Origin: JAWODU01 sp046483125
GTDB lineage: Bacteria > Verrucomicrobiota > Kiritimatiellia > UBA8416 > JAWODU01
Direction: 5' to 3'
Length of the DNA: 25,001 bases
Assembly: GCA_046483125.1 (NCBI GenBank)
Contig: JAWODU010000072.1
Coordinates: forward strand, 1 to 25,001
Below are positions 23,499 through 25,001 of the stretch, in pieces. The notes below the pieces were generated by a model. That model did not search any database and was not told the DNA's origin. It saw nothing but the letters and a program-made list of their open reading frames with translations. The translations under genes and the position numbers were made by a program. How positions within the stretch are numbered: the first letter of the stretch is position 1; every line of letters starts with the position of its first letter.

Positions 23499-23527
23499 GG
23501 TCGTGCGGTCAACGATCCCGCACGACC
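23499..23527. promoter_or_regulatory. Perfect 10-bp inverted repeat upstream of the GT4 gene
   Basis: GGTCGTGCGG (23499-23508) and CCGCACGACC (23518-23527) flank a 9-base spacer, 25 bases before the GT4 start. On the minus strand a TTGACC lies within it, so it could be an operator or an early-transcript hairpin. Confidence 0.4.
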
Positions 23528-23589
23528 GAAACAACGCAAATATCTCATAATTCCAGTGACTTTATCACCATTCCTTCTTCATCTCAACG

Positions 23590-23725
23590 TCGTTCCTTTG
23601 CCGGCACAGAGATAAAAATTACTCATTCAGCGACTGCGCAAGTATTGTGGTGATGAGAGAATTACGGATTCACAAGGCATTGACGCGGGATACACATTTC
23701 CGCCAGGCGGGGTTTGTGGTGGCGA
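23590..23725 (+). pseudogene. C-terminal remnant of a PIN-domain (VapC-like) toxin
   Basis: In the frame open from 23560 the translation contains YSFSDCASIVVMREL followed by ALTRDTHFRQAGF. This is the characteristic C-terminal part of PIN nucleases (the Asp-Cys helix and the TxDxHFxxAGF end, with acidic residues of the active site). The N-terminal two thirds, including the first catalytic Asp, are missing: a stop lies at 23557-23559 and no start is evident. After AGF the frame drifts into unrelated sequence to 23832. No antitoxin gene is nearby. Confidence 0.6.
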
Positions 23726-23944
23726 CGCAGGTCCGAAGGCGGCTCGCTCCCGCCGGCCGGGATGCTCAAGGTGCATTCGTTAAGTGTTCTGCCATGGAGA
23801 GGCACTGCGGAAATTCTGAAAGAACATCATAATGACCGACGTCGGCTGTCCGCTGGTCATGAACCTGTATTATACGTGCGGCGCCGCCGGCCGCGATGCA
23901 TCGGCGGCCAAAACGTGAAGTTATTTTTGCGTGGGCCCTTAGCC

Positions 23945-24039
23945 TGACCTATTCATCAACTCTTGGAGTTGATGAATAGGTCACTCTGGCGCAACAAGTT
24001 GCGCCAGAGACGTGATGCGAGCCGCTCTTGCGGCTCGCA
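23945..24039. repeat. Three adjacent near-perfect hairpins
   Basis: Hairpin 1: TGACCTATTCATCAACTC with its complement, 18-bp stem, TTG loop, 23945-23983. Hairpin 2: CTCTGGCGCAAC with its complement, 12-bp stem, AA loop, 23984-24009, starting at the very next base. Hairpin 3: TGCGAGCCGC with its complement, 10-bp stem, TCTT loop, 24016-24039. The three stems are unrelated in sequence. The block is flanked by CTTAGCC direct repeats at 23938-23944 and 24047-24053. Confidence 0.9.
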
Positions 24040-24047
24040 AACGTGGC

Positions 24048-25001
24048 TTAGCCCTCCCCGCTTAACGGAGCTATTAGATAGTTCTCCCCTTCAGGGTATA
24101 TTTTGCGAAAAGCCCTCAGATTGCGTATATTGAATTTATCCGGTCTCCATTTGCATTCGATGGCATCAATTCTATCCCTGTTGTGAGGCAAAACAAAATC
24201 CACTTCATGCCCCGGAGTATCCCGCCAGAAATGGATTCGCGACGATGAAACGTGCGCCTGTAAATGTTCAAGCACAAGGTGTTCCCAGAGATTTCCATAG
24301 TCATCCGGTCTCAGAGGGTCCCAGCCGCGGCAAAAACTGACAAAACCGGTATCGAATCCGTATACCCTGGGCATCCTCACCAACTCCTTCCCTCCGCCGC
24401 CATGAAAGGGCCTCAATACGGTGATCGCATGAGTCGCCTGCAGGGCATGAAGATGGTTTTGTGCTGTTGGACGGGATATCCTCGCTGAGGAAGCAATTTG
24501 GGAGATTTCCAGCAATCCGCCACTTTGCTTAAGGAGATACTCAAACAAATTGGTAAATGAGCGTATCCTTGAATTTCCGGCTCGCCCCAAGTGTAGATGA
24601 CCCCGTAGCCACAATTTTCAAATCCGGAAACATATCGGCGCCAATTTTCAATAGGCGACTGGGCTCCGGCAATTGATGAATTTCGTCAAATACTACTATG
24701 GGTTTTTCAGACCTCTTATAAAACAACTCGGGGCTTGCCGTCATATCCGCACTTACAGGCAGGTCGCAGTTGACGTATCTGATGCGATCGTCACCAAAAC
24801 TCTTCGCCAGCGTAGTTTTGCCACAGCGACGGACGCCGCAAAGCCATACAATAGAAGCTTCCCGCCATGCATCTTCCACCTTCTGCTTCCAAAATTGACT
24901 TTCTTTAAAACTACATTTCAGGGGCGGCGGTTTGCTCAGACCTCTGGAACTGTGTCCAGTATGAAGCGAGATGGGGGCTTGTTGCGTACTTGTGTATACA
25001 C
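24048..25001 (-). pseudogene. Frameshifted, internally deleted AAA+/DUF4143-type ATPase, cut by the right edge
   Basis: Two overlapping frames form one broken gene. The upstream frame (25001 to 24541) is open to the window edge; it has Walker A (LCGVRRCGKTTLAKSF), Walker B (VVFDEIHQL) and sensor-type VATGSSTLGAS, then stops. The downstream frame (to the TAA at 24048-24050) holds the C-terminal DUF4143 part: LLEISQIASSARISRPT (winged helix), RVYGFDTGF, NLWEHLVLEHLQAH, and a restriction-like HEVDFVLP with IECKW. The junction is near 24560. From the family layout I infer that roughly 70-110 residues between ATPase and winged helix are also missing, so this is decay and not only a reading error. 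The start lies beyond 24879. Confidence 0.8.

Larger units (their letters stand above)
23474..24047. other. Gene-poor accessory stretch
   Basis: This 574-base stretch holds a 10-bp hairpin just upstream of the GT4 gene, a PIN-domain fragment, a GC-rich hairpin (gccgccg 23883-23889 with cggcggc 23902-23908), and a block of three adjacent hairpins. No intact gene is convincing. Confidence 0.6.

Noticed and set aside
23946..24039. CRISPR array or integron attC site
   Set aside because: The three hairpins share no repeat sequence, have no regular spacers, and lack the paired core sites of attC.
24084..24304. Minus-strand small frame within the ATPase C-terminal half
   Set aside because: Frame-shifted shadow of the DUF4143 part, which has recognisable motifs in the other frame.

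Overview
The window looks like a chromosomal contig from an uncultured Gram-negative bacterium with a GC content by eye in the mid-50s. A GspC-like type II secretion subunit, a complete Tol-Pal operon, Tat genes, Wzm/Wzt polysaccharide export and FucI-type sugar metabolism together suggest the PVC superphylum, perhaps a Kiritimatiellota/Verrucomicrobiota lineage. That placement is inference from gene content and protein style, and no 16S gene is present to settle it.

Layout: (1) Positions 1-1885 are mosaic. A truncated FAD/NAD-oxidoreductase fragment is fused in frame to an unrelated tail, followed by a translationally coupled secreted protein gene and then a second 141-bp copy of the tail segment with a different ending. 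(2) Positions 1886-4619 are a compact riboflavin operon, ribH-nusB-ribD-ribE. (3) Positions 4678-5790 hold a coiled-coil zinc-ribbon protein and the RNase P RNA. (4) Positions 5791-6125 are non-coding, with a roughly 280-bp inverted-repeat-bounded segment containing a GGTTAAG repeat array. (5) Positions 6126-7037 encode a GspC-like protein. (6) Positions 15000-7193 (minus strand) form a long same-strand housekeeping run: wzm-wzt-nadC-coaX-manC-ruvX-truA-rpe-lepB. (7) Positions 15183-17057 (plus) encode L-fucose isomerase. (8) Positions 21761-17082 (minus) form tolQ-tolR-tolA-tolB-pal-tatA-tatC, preceded by a consensus-like promoter, an intrinsic terminator and a 34-residue lysine/alanine peptide gene (22041-21937). 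(9) Positions 22400-25001 look like an accessory end: a GT4 glycosyltransferase, a PIN-domain remnant, three adjacent near-perfect hairpins flanked by a 7-bp direct repeat, and a frameshifted, internally deleted DUF4143-type ATPase.

The core functions fit together as envelope biogenesis (Tol-Pal, Tat, signal peptidase, polysaccharide export with GDP-mannose supply) and cofactor synthesis (riboflavin, NAD, CoA). The least explained material is the duplicated tail with alternative endings at the left, the inverted-repeat/GGTTAAG segment after rnpB, the lysine-rich micro-gene, and the three-hairpin block at the right.
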